NCBI RefSeq assembly: GCF_000004195.4
Contig: NC_030678.2
Location: 59,365,378-59,429,377 of the forward strand
Origin: Xenopus tropicalis
Lineage: Eukaryota > Chordata > Amphibia > Anura > Pipidae
Direction: 5' to 3'
DNA: 64,000 nucleotides
Part shown: positions 1-11,108 of the stretch, in pieces
Layout of the letters: each line of letters starts with the position of its first letter
Position numbering within the stretch: position 1 is the first letter of the stretch
Position numbers and translations under genes: made by a program
Notes under the pieces: model-generated
The model's input: only the letters and a program-made list of their open reading frames with translations
Database searches by the model: none
Told to the model about the DNA's origin: nothing

Positions 1-1288
1 CAAGAAACAAACTGGGTCATAAGGCTCATTGCATACAGGGTATTTTAACTGCTGTGACATGAGCCTCTACCTGAGCGGACCACGGTATTCCAAATTTCCC
101 ATGTGTAGTGGCCCAAAGTCATGTGTGATCAATAAAAGTTGTTTGGTAAATTGGGTGGCAATATCATTCCTTAAATTTCTATAAAATAATGCTGGGTTGC
201 ACATCAATTTATTCTACTATTTCTTGTGATAATTCGGCCTTTGGGATATTAATGCACTAGAGAAAATCTTTATTTCAGCAGAGGAAACAGTATAGCAGTT
301 TCCACATGTAAAAGGAGCTAAGTAAGGTTCTAGAAAATACATGTAACTGCTATTAATAAATGATGTGTTTTTATTTTTGGTGACATGGTAATATCACACA
401 CACATTTGACTGTACAAAGTCTGTGGGATAACTAGTGACAGTGAGGAGTGTGTGGACTAAACAATATTGTATGCTTTTGTAGAACAGCAAATTGGAGAAG
501 TGGTTTAGCTGCATATTTACTCAGAAACAAGTGCTGTCCAACGTATTACTTCTAGTGGGCCGATTAATTCTCATACAGCATATGTAAGGGCCAGATTGTA
601 TTTAAATGATGTCATACAATGAAGTCTAAGGAGCCCTAGAGCAACCTGGGGGCCATAAAAATCATTGTCCCAATATGTAGCAATGAAAGCAATTGGAAGC
701 AATTTTAATTTGCAAATGTAATTTAACCAAGGTTTTCTTTTCAATACATCCAATACTGACAATTTTAGTACTGATGGCTGGCAGAGATTTAAACATTGAA
801 AGTAAACAAAGGTCCAGTACAAAACGATATTCACCTCAGAGTACTAAGGGCAGTGGCACACAGGGAGATTAACTGACTATGGTTAAGCTTTGGCTTTCCT
901 GTGCAGAGAATTTCTGACAACTTTTGAAAATCAAGTGTCACCTATGCCTTCTGACCAGCTATTCACTATATTGCTGGTAGGAAGGATTTAGGGGCTATTA
1001 CCCTTAAAGGCCACTACCCTTAAAGAACTCAACCATAATTCTTTGATGACTGGTATGGTGTAATTATTTAAAAAGGGATCTTGTTCTCAGCCTTTTCATA
1101 GGCATTAGAACTGGGAAGAGACAGGGAGGGGGATGTCCTTTAAATGTTAAAATGTTATAAAATGTTACAATTTGTAGCCAATTATTTGTGCCCCCCGAAT
1201 GAGATTGGCAGTTATCTGATGACATTATGTTAATATTAGTTGTGCTATAGATGATTCTAGTTAGTCTAACAGAGGTTTTCACCTACAG
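1..1288 (+). other. Intron 1 (3' part) of adenosine A3-type receptor copy A
   Basis: This non-coding stretch aligns by eye with the start and end of copy B's intron. Positions about 20-300 match about 23620-23840 (shared gctcattgcat, catgtgtgat, ggaaacagtat-type blocks), and the last ~120 bases match 26860-26982. The acceptor is cctacag before base 1289. Copy B's corresponding intron start is only ~300 bp from its exon 1, so copy A's exon 1 should lie just left of the window. Around 531-560 there is a 'tgctgtccaac' repeat fragment that also occurs near 24527. No ORF here is convincing. Confidence 0.75.
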
Positions 1289-1874
1289 GTACAGAACTGT
1301 TACAACTAGGAGAATTGGCTTGTCTGTCTGCATTGTCTGGATAATATCTTTTCTGGTGGGTATGGTGCCAATGTTTGGATGGAACAACAGGTTCAGTCTC
1401 AATGAAGAACACCAGCATTACCTAGACTGCACATTTGAAAATGTCATGAGTAAAGAATATATTATCAACTTTTATGTTTCTGGATGGGTCTTTCTCCCAT
1501 TGATAATCATGCTGATTTTGTACATTGAAATTTTCCGCCTCTTAAGAAAACAACTGAAACAAAATCCCACAAATTATGCAAAAAAAGGAGTGTTTTATGG
1601 AAAAGAGTACAAGACTGCAAAATCCCTAGCACTGGTCTTATTGCTTTTTGCATTAAGTTGGTTACCACTGGCCATTCTGAACTGTGTACAGTTCTACAAC
1701 CCAAATGTGAAAAAGCTTGGCCTATATCAGCCTACAATATTTCTCTTCATATTGTTGTCCCATGCCAATTCTGCAATGAACCCAATCATCTATGCTTTCA
1801 AAATAAAGAAGTTTAAAGAAGCCTACATTCATATTCTAAGACCTAATGTTAATGCAGAAGTCTATGGTTCCTGA
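1289..1874 (+). CDS. Adenosine A3-type receptor, copy A, exon 2 (partial gene, altered C-tail)
   Basis: This exon encodes the second half of a class A GPCR for adenosine (Gi-coupled in the A3 family, plasma membrane). It starts after a cctacag acceptor in phase 2, the same split Arg codon as copy B. Visible landmarks, in order: the end of ICL2, TM4 with PMFGWNN, ECL2 with the C-T-F-E ligand-binding pair, TM5, a short ICL3, TM6 with SWLPL and LNC, TM7 with SHANS and NPIIY, and helix 8 KIKKFKEAY. Compared with copy B it lacks one codon just after the splice junction and carries one extra base after HILR. That base changes the last residues and ends the protein early at TGA 1872-1874; copy B's tail is still readable out of frame to about 1920. 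Exon 1 is outside the window, so whether the gene is functional cannot be settled. The A3 assignment rests on SHANS in TM7 and overall resemblance; A1 is the main alternative. Confidence 0.85.
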
Positions 1875-2131
1875 TGTTGCCAATGCTGAACACACAACGG
1901 AAGAAATATCTCAAGACTAAATTCTGAACAATGCAATGCATCCATGAAACAGAGAGGCAGAAGAGATCTGCCTAGAGGGCAACAGTTGGGGGGGACACTC
2001 ACTGTGGGGGAGTGGATGCTGTGCTGTGGGGACTGCAGGCAAATAGGAGTGGGGGGTGAGAGAGAATCAGGGGTGTTGTATGTACAAATTGGGGTATGCG
2101 TGTGATATGGGTATAAGAGGATAAAGCAACT
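1875..2131. other. 3' flank of copy A
   Basis: The first ~46 bases are the out-of-frame remainder of the C-tail seen in copy B. The rest is simple G-rich sequence with no supported gene. Confidence 0.5.
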
Positions 2132-2578
2132 GCCAAGCAGACTGAGATGGGAGGAGGGTTGGAAGTAGTGGTACTGGCAGTGTGCCCCATATCCACCAAT
2201 GATACATGGCTTGCCTAGTAGCAGTGCTGGGCCATATATCATTGGTGCCTATGGGGCACACTGCCAGTACCACTACTTCCAACCCTCCTCCCAGCTCAGA
2301 CTGCTTGCTGCCCCTGGACCCAGTGCACTGCTGTTGTGTTCTGGGGCCTTGTATCAGTCACTCTGTTCTGTGCACAAAGGAACCACACCTTGTGTCTCAA
2401 CCCCTTCTCCTTGTAGATTGTAAGCTCTTTTGGGCAGGGCCCTCTTCACCTTTTGTATCAGTTATCAGTTGCTTTTATGTTACTCTGTATGTCTAATGTA
2501 TGAAACCCACTTATTGTACAGCGCTGCGGAATATGTTGGCGCTTTATAAATAACTGTTAATAATAATAATAATAATAG
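2132..2578 (+). repeat. Foldback plus SINE/LINE-tail-like repeat ending in (taa)n
   Basis: Bases 2132-2206 and about 2228-2312 are near-perfect inverted arms (for example actggcagtgtgcccc against ggggcacactgccagt). They are followed by a tail with ttgtaagctcttttgggcag, gcgctgcgg and ggcgctttataaataa, and then (taa)n. The tail looks like the 3' end of a CR1/L2-type retroposon widespread in amphibians; that family link is from memory. Confidence 0.55.
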
Positions 2579-3439
2579 GCAAGCATTATGAATAGGACTC
2601 CCAATGCACCTTGTGACCAATAGTTGCTCCCTCTAGTGCCTGTAGAATAGAAGACTAGTAAGGGACATGAATGCGGATGTATATGGGGTACCCACATGTA
2701 TAATTGTGTAGATGGCATGTACAAGTTGCTCCCATTCAATAAAGATATCATACAAAAGTAGGTTTAGAAAGTTATCCTCATAAAAAGAAACTCAATTTTG
2801 CTCCCAAAGTGCACAAAATATTGAAAAAATTGCTTTCCAGTTGGCAAGTTTATCTAGGGGAACCTGCCAACACTCAACCACAACACACAGGAAACATAAC
2901 AGATACAAATGTTCAGCATGCAGATGTGGTCAGTGTGTAGATGTTGTGGGTGTTGTGCTGCAATCAGTGTTTTCAGCATAAAGTAAAAAGAGATCCCAAC
3001 CATGTACTGGTAAATAGAACTACTTCCCAAGTGATAGTGTTATTATGAATGATATACTTATTTAGACAATCCAGTCAGCCTTTAAAATTGTCTGTTTGCT
3101 ACAAAAGAGTCATTATTAGAGCAGCAAATATTAAATGCCAAGCAACGCAAAATAATGCAAACATAAGTTTTCTTTTCTATATCTAGGTAGCTGCATAAAA
3201 TATAAAAGGCTTTATTTTAAAAGTAAATCACAATTCCTTTGTTACTTGCAGTTTGTAGCAAAATATGTTATCTCTGTTACAAAAAAAATAATTAGAGACT
3301 ACTCACAGGTTTCCACCTACTGTGGCTTCAATATTCCAGTTAAATAGCAATTTAGTAGCTCAAGCCAAGTTAGGAGTACAGTGACACATTGTCAGGCTGG
3401 CCTGCCAGATGATCTCCTGGTGGGCTGCAGCCATTTGTC
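2579..3439. other. No recognised feature
   Basis: AT-rich sequence without a convincing ORF, RNA gene or repeat boundary. Confidence 0.4.
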
Positions 3440-3443
3440 CTTA

Positions 3444-3560
3444 TTAGCGATGAGTGAAAGTTTTTTACCGGCATGGATTTTGCAATGGAAAAAATTTGAC
3501 GTGAGACAAAAAAAAGTCACATGCGTAAAAAAAAATGACGCATACAGCGAAAAACTGCAG
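3444..3560 (+). repeat. Fragment of 'tagtgatgagc'-type hAT-like MITE
   Basis: The block gcgatgagtgaaag...ggcatgga, followed by A-rich cytosine-poor sequence, matches the left end of the intact element at 51019-51431. It is truncated on the right by the satellite-like repeats that follow. Confidence 0.45.
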
Positions 3561-4310
3561 TTCCCTCAAGACCAACTGTGAAGAGTTTGCAGACCCTGGT
3601 ATTAATGTGAATGGCAGCAGATTGAATTTCCCCATTGAAAGTCAAAAGGTATCTGAATGGCTGTCGGTGGCTTTGCCTACTTTTTCTAACCTTGAACTGC
3701 AGTTACAGAATGTCTAACTCTGCAAAGTTTGGGGACTCTGGTATTAATATTTAAAGAATGGCAGCAGTTTAAAGTTTGGGGACCCTGAAGTTAACGTGTG
3801 AGAATGGAAGCTGTTAAAATTTCCCCACTGAAATCAATAAAAGGAAATGCAATTTGCTTTTGGCAGCCAAAAGTGGCCCACTTTTTCTAACTTTGAATAC
3901 GTACTCACCCAGTGACTGACTGTGCAAAGTTTGGGAACCCTGGCATAAATAGTGTGAAAATGGCAGTGTTTTAAATGTAAAACAATTAAATGCAATGGAT
4001 GAATCTGATTAGCTGTTGGTGGCTCCACCCACATTTACTAAACTTGACTTGCAGTCCCCCAGTGACCAAGTTTGGGGACACTGGCATTAACACTGTGAGA
4101 ATGGCAGCAGATTAAATTCCCCCATTAAAGTCAATGGGTGGAATTTAATTGGCTGTTGTTGGCTCCTCCCACTTTGAGCATCCAACAAATGTCGCTGTTT
4201 CATTCAGGGCGACCCCATGATTATGTTATTCAAGTTTGGTGAATATAGCTTCAAACCTGTAAGAGTGGCAGCAGTTTGAAAATCCTTACTGCCAAATGGT
4301 GGTTCAAGGT
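3560..4310 (+). repeat. Diverged tandem repeat, about 145-155 bp units
   Basis: The phrases 'gcaaagtttggggaccctgg', 'gagaatggcagcag' and 'ttggctgt-ggtggctcc-ccac' recur. Copies of aagttt-gg-ac begin near 3581, 3725, 3771, 3925 and 4068, so most spacings are 143-154 bp, with one short interval of 46 bp. The units are degenerate and run on the same strand. Confidence 0.65.
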
Positions 4311-4449
4311 TAGTAAAAGGTGGCGGAGCCACCAACATTCAACATTCTAACATTCAAATAGTAACTGCTACCTGCTGATTAGTTTAAATAGGTTTTAAGA
4401 CCTTGCGCAAACATTGTGTTATGTGTTTTTTTTATTACATTACCTTCTT

Positions 4450-4690
4450 AGGCATAGGTACAGATATGGGATTAATTATCCAGAAAGCTCCAAAGTACAG
4501 GAAGGCCTATTTTAAGCAAATAATTCTCATTTTTAAAATAATTTCCTTTTTCTGTGTAATAATAAAACAGTGCCATGTACTTGATGGTAACTAAGCTGCA
4601 AGAATGCATATTGGTGGCAAAATAATATTGTGATTATTTATGTTTATAAGATGCCTTATCAAGAAAACCCCAAGTCCCCAGCATTCTAGC
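4450..4690 (+). repeat. Diverged 'caggtatgggac..ttatccagaa' MITE copy
   Basis: It contains gatatgggattaattatccagaaagctcc at the left, the internal ctgtgtaataataaaacagt block, and a right end with ccaagtccccagcattct. These match in order the better preserved copies at 19811-20019 and 34482-34813. Confidence 0.5.
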
Positions 4691-4849
4691 TAAAAAAGAT
4701 CCTATATCTATATTATTATTGGACATTTAGTGCAATGCACAAGCAAATTAATTATACCTAATATTAATTCTTGAATATTTGGGGAACTCTAACCTACTTA
4801 AAACCCCCTTTCATCACTAACAGTAACATGCCTAACAAGCAAAGTATTA

Positions 4850-5010
4850 AAACAAGCAAAGTTTGCACAGGTCAAGTACCCATAGCAACCAATGAAATCC
4901 TTACTTTCAGACAACTAATTAGTAAATACTATATGATGATTGTATGTTTTCAGTTGCTAAATCTGTACCAAACTTTGCACATTTCATCACATTGCACCTT
5001 GTGTTTTGCC
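4850..5010. repeat. Diverged 'gcaaccaat' foldback MITE copy
   Basis: It resembles the copies at 20830-20990, 43610-43790 and 63770-63935: gcaaagtttgcac on the left, atagcaaccaat inside, and caaactttgcac on the right in inverted orientation. Confidence 0.4.
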
Positions 5011-5229
5011 TGTGTGCAAGTTAAGACTATATAACAGAGAAGTATAAATCTAATTTGACTATTTTTACAATGCGCTGCCTGCCTAGTCAGCAAATCCTAG
5101 GGTCACTGGGTTACTGCTCATGCACAAATTTTCCCAATATTAGCAAATAATCCATTCTGACCCTGAAAGAGAATTCTGAACCTAAACCCTAAAACTACTA
5201 ATATTTTAGAAACTACTAAAGATAAAAAC

Positions 5230-5588
5230 TTAGGGGCTTATTTATTAATTTTCGAGTTTGTGAATTTGAGTTTGCTTATCTAGAATGAATAAACTCACAT
5301 ATCGAATGGTCGCTTATTTATTAATAAGGAAAACCCAAAATTAAATTTGAATATCTTAAATTTTTCGAGTTTATCAGCTCTAAAAACTTGAAAAATTTGA
5401 GTTTGAGAATATGACTTGACTTTGCCATAGAAAAACTCCCACTGACTTCTATAGAAACTCGCAAGCTTTTAGATGGCAAATTTTTTTATTCAAGTTTTTG
5501 TTTTTGCAACTAATAAATATCAGTCATTTTGAGTTTTTGAGCCATAACTCGAATCTGATTTTTTCAACCGTTGATAAATCACCCCTTA
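5230..5588. mobile_element. PIF/Harbinger-like MITE, tta TSD
   Basis: Left end tta-ggggcttattta; right end taaatcacccc-tta. The 3-bp flanking tta on both sides and the ggggc...cacccc termini fit a Harbinger-type non-autonomous element. The interior is rich in 'tcgagttt' and 'aaactcg' words in both orientations. No coding capacity. Confidence 0.55.
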
Positions 5589-6685
5589 ATGTAAAATGCA
5601 TTAATGCTTAGAGGATCCCATTCATTTATGGGGAGAAAAGAGTGTGTATGCTATTTGTATTTGTGTGTAATACCCTACATTTGATAAAAGAAGATTTTTT
5701 AACATCTATGTGACCAGAATAACCTTCAAGCTAGTTACAATTTTAGGTATAATACCACAGTACATGTACAGCTAATCTCTATATGCACATTTAATGATGT
5801 TGCTTGTTGATATGTTTTGGTTACTTCATACCTCATATTCACACTTGGATCTGCAAGTGTGAGTACATACAAAAAGTCTAATGCACAGAATGTTACTTTG
5901 AAGAAGAGCAAACCACAAGCTATCTATTGGTTAACTATGATGCGAGCAGCATAGAAATTGCACGACAAATTGATCACATGGGACGATAACTATTATGATA
6001 AACCATACAGCTTGTTCATCACGTAGTCTGTGGTTTTGAATCTAGGAAAGTCCTGTCAGCTACCTTATTGAACTTTTCACTATTACTTCTTTGAAATAGC
6101 ATGACTTTATCATGTATATGTAAGTACCCCAATTAAATTGTATTAAGAATTGTCAACCATTTCAACTGCCAATATCCTTTGACTTTAGAATCCTATTCCC
6201 AGTAAGTCAGTTTCCAGTAAGCCAGAGATTGTAGTGTGTGGTATTTCTCCATATGACACCTGCCATATTGAAGGGACTCAAGTTGACAGCACTCAGGTAT
6301 AGAGAGTAAAATCTCTTGGAGCACACTGTGAGAATCCTGGGATGCTGGGGGCAAATACCTATGGTGTAAGTAATATCCACTGTGGGTATTGGTGTGTGAT
6401 ATAGTGATTCTGCCATGAATATTCCATGTACAGATTTAAAGCTCTATTTGTCATAAAATAAAGAAGAATATCAGAAATAAATTTTAGTTTATGAATGAAA
6501 ATGAAACTCACTTGAAAAGGATGTATGAAGGTCATAAATAATAAAAAAATTTAGAGGGACATATTGTGTGAAAAACAATATTGTACCAAAGAATTGTATT
6601 TATCTTAACATAGAAGGAATGTTCTTAAACATTTTAGGCTGATTTATTGACATTTTCTCCAAAAATCATACTAGTCCCGCCCATT
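5589..6685. other. No recognised feature
   Basis: AT-rich intergenic DNA up to the LINE target site. Confidence 0.4.
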
Positions 6686-6701
6686 TGTCCCACATCCTTT
6701 T
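6686..6701. repeat. Target-site duplication (left) of the L1 element
   Basis: tgtcccacatcctttt, repeated exactly at 12265-12280. The last t's merge with the poly(T), so the end is uncertain by a few bases. Confidence 0.8.
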
Positions 6702-6979
6702 TTTTTTTTTTTTTTTTTGAAAAATGATTTTTATTGATTTTAACAGATAGAAAAATGGTGAATATTCTCAATCTTTGCAAAGATTTTTTCATGTTATTAT
6801 CACAGGTTACAGTATTGAGTTTCTACTTTATATAATTTTCAAAATTCTAAACTATGTACAATAGTACATGTTTACAGATCAGTAACGTTTAATAGAGACC
6901 AGTAGTGAGGTTACACTTTACTCGTTATTTGTGACAATTGATCATATTAGTACTTAGAGTCAAGTTATTGCATACCTAT

Positions 6980-9900
6980 TCATATTTTAGAAAATGTACT
7001 TCCATGTTTAGTTAACCATGTTTGCCAGTTTTTATTGAATTTTACAGGATCGCCCATATATTTTTGATATAAGCCTTCCATCGTTGCTTGTGATTTAACT
7101 CTCTCTATTACCTCTTGTAAACTTGGGGGTTGGGAAGCTTTCCAATTCCTAGCTATGGCATATCTGGCTGCTGTCAAGATGTGGGAGATGACCGTTCTGC
7201 TTTCATGAGGTAGGGAATCTAGGTTTATATTCAATAGGGCCAATTCAGGTGGTAGACTCATGTTGTATGGAACTGTTCTCTGAATTAAATTAGACACATC
7301 CTCCCAGAACCCTTTTAAAGTTGGGCATACCCACCACATATGATAAGTATCTGCTTTTTGGCCACAGCCTCTCCAACACAGATCTGAGTAGGTTGTCAAC
7401 ATTTTAGAGAATTTAGCAGGCGTTAGGTGCCATCTTAGTAAGATTTTCCTACTTAGTTCAGTATGATTTATACATTTGGAAGCCTTTTTGGGCCATTTCA
7501 GAGCTTGTTCCCACTGATCCCAGTTAAACTCTTTTGCTAAGTCTTTCTCCCATTTGAGAAGATACGCAGGTTTCTCATTATCTGTTGTATCATTCAGTAA
7601 CTTATAACATAGAGAAATTCCCTTTAATTTAGTACTAGAAGCATTTAAATACTGTTGGAATGCCGATATTCCTTTTGTAGTAATAGACAGGAATGGGTGA
7701 ACTAAGTGTCTAATTTGGAGGTATAGGAAAAAGTTATGCTTAGGAATTTGGTACTTTTTAACTATTTGTTGGAAGGGCCAGATTGTGTTATCTTCCAAAA
7801 TATCGCTTACTTTATTAATGCCGTTGTTTATCCAAGTCTTGAGATCAGGGACTTGGAGAATTGTTTTAATAGCTGACATAGGTAAATCCATTATTTTTTG
7901 TTTCCACCATCTTTCTTGAGATACCACTTGGCCCCAAATTTGTAACATAAATGTTGTTGTTGACAGTGCCTTAATTTTAAAGTTTGGTTGTATGGTTAGT
8001 GCCCACATAATATCCTGAACTGTGTTATTGTATAAATAAGCATTCTCCATTTCTACCCAAAGTTTGTGTGTTTCGTTATTCCAGCAGTTTTTGCTGTGTT
8101 CTAAAATAGTAGCTTTCATGTAAGATTCAATATTAGGGACCCCCATACCTCCTTTATCCATTGATTTGTATAAGTATTCCCTTTTCGTTCTCGGGTGTTT
8201 ACCGCCCCATATGAGGTCTTGAAAAATTCCCTGAAGTTTTTTAACTATTTCGGTGGGTAACCTTAAGGGAATTGTTCTCATTATATACAACACCTTAGGT
8301 AGTAGCATCATTTTAACCAAATTAATTCTTGCAATCCATGAGAGTTCTGTCTGGGAGTAAATATTAATTTCTGCTTTTAGGGAAGATAACAGACTCGTAT
8401 AATTCAGATGGGAGATTTGTGCTAAAGGATAAGTTAGCTGTATGCCCAAGTATAAAATTGAGTTTTTGCACCAGTTATAAGGAAATTTGGTTTGTAGAGA
8501 TTTAACCAGATTCTCCTGCAAGCCCATGTTTAAGATCATACATTTCCCTTCATTAACTTTGTAATATGAAATTTGCGAGAAGGATGCAATGGTATCTTGT
8601 ATAGCAACTAATGACTCTTTCGGGTTACTAATTACCAACAGTACATCATCTGCAAATAAGCTTATTTTGTGGGTTCTGGTGCCCATCTTTATTCCAGATA
8701 TATTAATATTATTTCTAATTGCTGCAGCCAAGGGCTCCATTACTAGGGCAACGATTAAGGGAGATAATGGGCAACCTTGCCTTGTACCATTGGATATCTT
8801 AAACTCTTTTGATGTAAAACCTGATGCCAGTACTTTGGCTGTTGGGTTAGAATATAAAGACATAATAGCATTCAGAATGGGGCCTTGGAATCCTAAGTAT
8901 TTTAACAAGGATTGTAAGTATCCCCAATGTACTCTGTCAAAGGCTTTCTCAGCATCTAGCGCTAGTAGTAGAGATGGTATTGAGCGAGCTTCCACTAGTT
9001 CTATTAGGTTTATAATTCTCCTGGTTGCATCTGGAGCTTGCCTCCCTTTAACGAACCCTACTTGGTCATTTTGAACTAAGTGGGGAATTATATCAATTAA
9101 CCTCGCAGCTAATATTTTTGCAAACAATTTAGTGTTGGAATTAAGTAATGATATTGGTCTAAAGTTACTTGGTCTATCTGGTTCCTTTCCCAGTTTTGGT
9201 AAGGTAACTATGGTGGCCTGTAAAAATTCTGCTGGGAATGATTTTTGCCTTATTGCAAGATTAAATGCTTTAGCTAGGTAAGGTAGAAGCGATTCGCTAA
9301 ATTTTTTATAGTACTCATTAATGAGACCATCCGGGCCTGGAGATTTATGTGCTTTCAGAGATTGGATAGCTGCTTTGACTTCTGCATTTTGTATAGGAAG
9401 GTTCAATTGTTCTAATTGCGAAGGTAAAAGTTTGGTTAAGTTGAGTTTACATAAGAAAGAGTCGATCTTACTTTGTATAGGTTGTATGGTATCCTTATTA
9501 TTTTTAAGATTGTACAGGTCGTGATAATATTCTGCAAATACGTCAGCTATATTTTTAGGGTTGTATTCTTTTTGATTTTTAGAATTTATAATGAAGGAGA
9601 TTCTTTGTTTGGCTTGTTTAATTTTTATTCTGTTGGCTAGTAATGCTGAGGCTTTGTCACCTTGATGGTAATAATTCAGTTTTAGAGCTTTATAATTTTT
9701 TAATTGTTTTTGCGTAGCTATTTCATTAATTTCTTGTTGTAAGAGTCTGATTTGCTTGCTGATAGTTATGGAGGGATTGGATTTATTAAGTTGTTCTAGG
9801 TTATAAAGCTGATTAAGGAGATTAAGTTGGTGTTTCATTCTCTCTCGCTTAAATCTGGCTCCTATTTGAATCGCTACGCCTCTTATATAAGCTTTATGTG

Positions 9901-10024
9901 CTAGCCATATTGTTAAGTCAGAAGTTTCATTATTATCATTGATCAAAAAGTATTCATTTAAGTTACTCTGGAGTTCTTTTACAAATTGATTGTTATTCAA
10001 CCAGAATCCATTTAGCTTCCAGTA
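6980..10024 (-). pseudogene. L1 ORF2, reverse transcriptase and C-terminal part
   Basis: An open frame of 1006 codons (10000-6980) covers the linker after the endonuclease, the reverse transcriptase, and the cysteine-rich C-terminus. RT landmarks include SPGPDG, NFRPISLLN, DAEKAFDRV (motif A Asp), TRQGCPLSP (motif B) and FADDVLL near residues 449-455 (catalytic Asp pair). A C-x3-C-x7-H-x4-C cluster sits near residues 873-893. The frame is intact, but it is disconnected from the endonuclease half by a frameshift near 10025, where the conserved W-x-LNG stretch is read in a different frame from the sequence before it. In L1 biology this protein nicks target DNA and copies the RNA in cis; this copy cannot make the full protein. 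Confidence 0.85.
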
Positions 10025-10702
10025 GGATGTATGTCCTAAAGTTAAATTGTTCTTGTATGGTGGCTGTTATTGGCGCATGGTCAGACCATGTGATGTGGCC
10101 TATTTTGGTTTGTTTTATATTTTGTAATAGCCATTTATCTGTTAAGATAAGGTCTATACGAGAGTACATCAAATGGACCGGGGAGAAAAAAGTAAAGTCT
10201 TTTTCCCCCTGGTGTTGACATCTCAATACGTCAAACAGTTCCTCTTTTTTTAGGGTTGGTGCCAGGCTAGTGCCTTTGCGTTTTTTAGTGGGGGAGCAGT
10301 CTATTGAGGGATTAACTGTTTTATTAAAATCTCCACATATTATCAAGGATCCTTGTTGTTCTTTTTTTGCCATACTAATGATCTTATCTATACATTTTAT
10401 TTGGGCTTGGTTAGGGGCATAAATGTTAACGATAGTAAAGGGTGCATTGTTAATATGGCACTTTAGTATGATATATCTACCTTCTTTGTCACATTTTTTT
10501 GCTTCTAATGAAGCTAAAAGTACAGTCGGAAATTTAACATGGGAGCATCTAGGAGGCTTGTTTTTGTGCAAGCAATATCTGCTTGTGCTTTGATTATCTC
10601 TGACCACATCATGGAGCATTTAAATGGGCTATTCAAGCCCTTAACATTGAATGATAAAATTTTAAATACCATAGTGTAGTTTAAATGAATGCTGATGTTC
10701 AA
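10020..10702 (-). pseudogene. L1 ORF2, endonuclease part (frameshifted and internally deleted)
   Basis: The N-terminus (ILSFNVKGLNSPFK, minus strand near 10670) opens an APE-type endonuclease, then shifts frame near 10560-10600. The second frame carries VNIYAPN, GDFN and a SDHAPI motif, which are the middle and C-terminal catalytic blocks. The block that normally holds the metal-binding Glu (QETH in L1) is absent, and about 20 residues expected between EAKK and DKEGRY are missing. The endonuclease should therefore be dead. Presence of the GDFN and SDH blocks shows the family clearly. Confidence 0.8.
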
Positions 10703-11108
10703 ACAAGCCTTTTAGATAACCCTTGACATCATATATACTGATATAATCAGATATTAATTGCTTAAGCTTAAACATAAGAGTATGTAGATCAATCATCATT
10801 ATATACTAATAGTGGTTTGTGAGCCCAGTACTACTGCAATTTGTTTTCACCTGTAATGATAAAGTAATGATAAAGTAACATTTAAAGGCAACATTAAGAA
10901 GGGAGTAAGTGTATATACAATAGTGAGTAGGAAGGGGAAATAGGAGATAAGAGGGTTTTTTAGAGCTGTAGGGTGTATTATCCGTTTAAGCCGGAAAGTC
11001 TAGGAGGGTGGTGTAAAGCTTTGCAAGGTAGAACTTGCACCCTCAGATAGAGTTATTATAGGAAGCCAATTATGGTTCCAAGTGCAAAAATTTTGCTCAC
11101 TGTTCGGT

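Noticed and set aside
571..834. 87-codon minus-strand ORF in copy A's intron
   Set aside because: No signature, and no matching ORF was identified in the alignable intron of copy B.
8589..9074. 161-codon ORF on the + strand
   Set aside because: Antisense shadow of the L1 reverse transcriptase frame.
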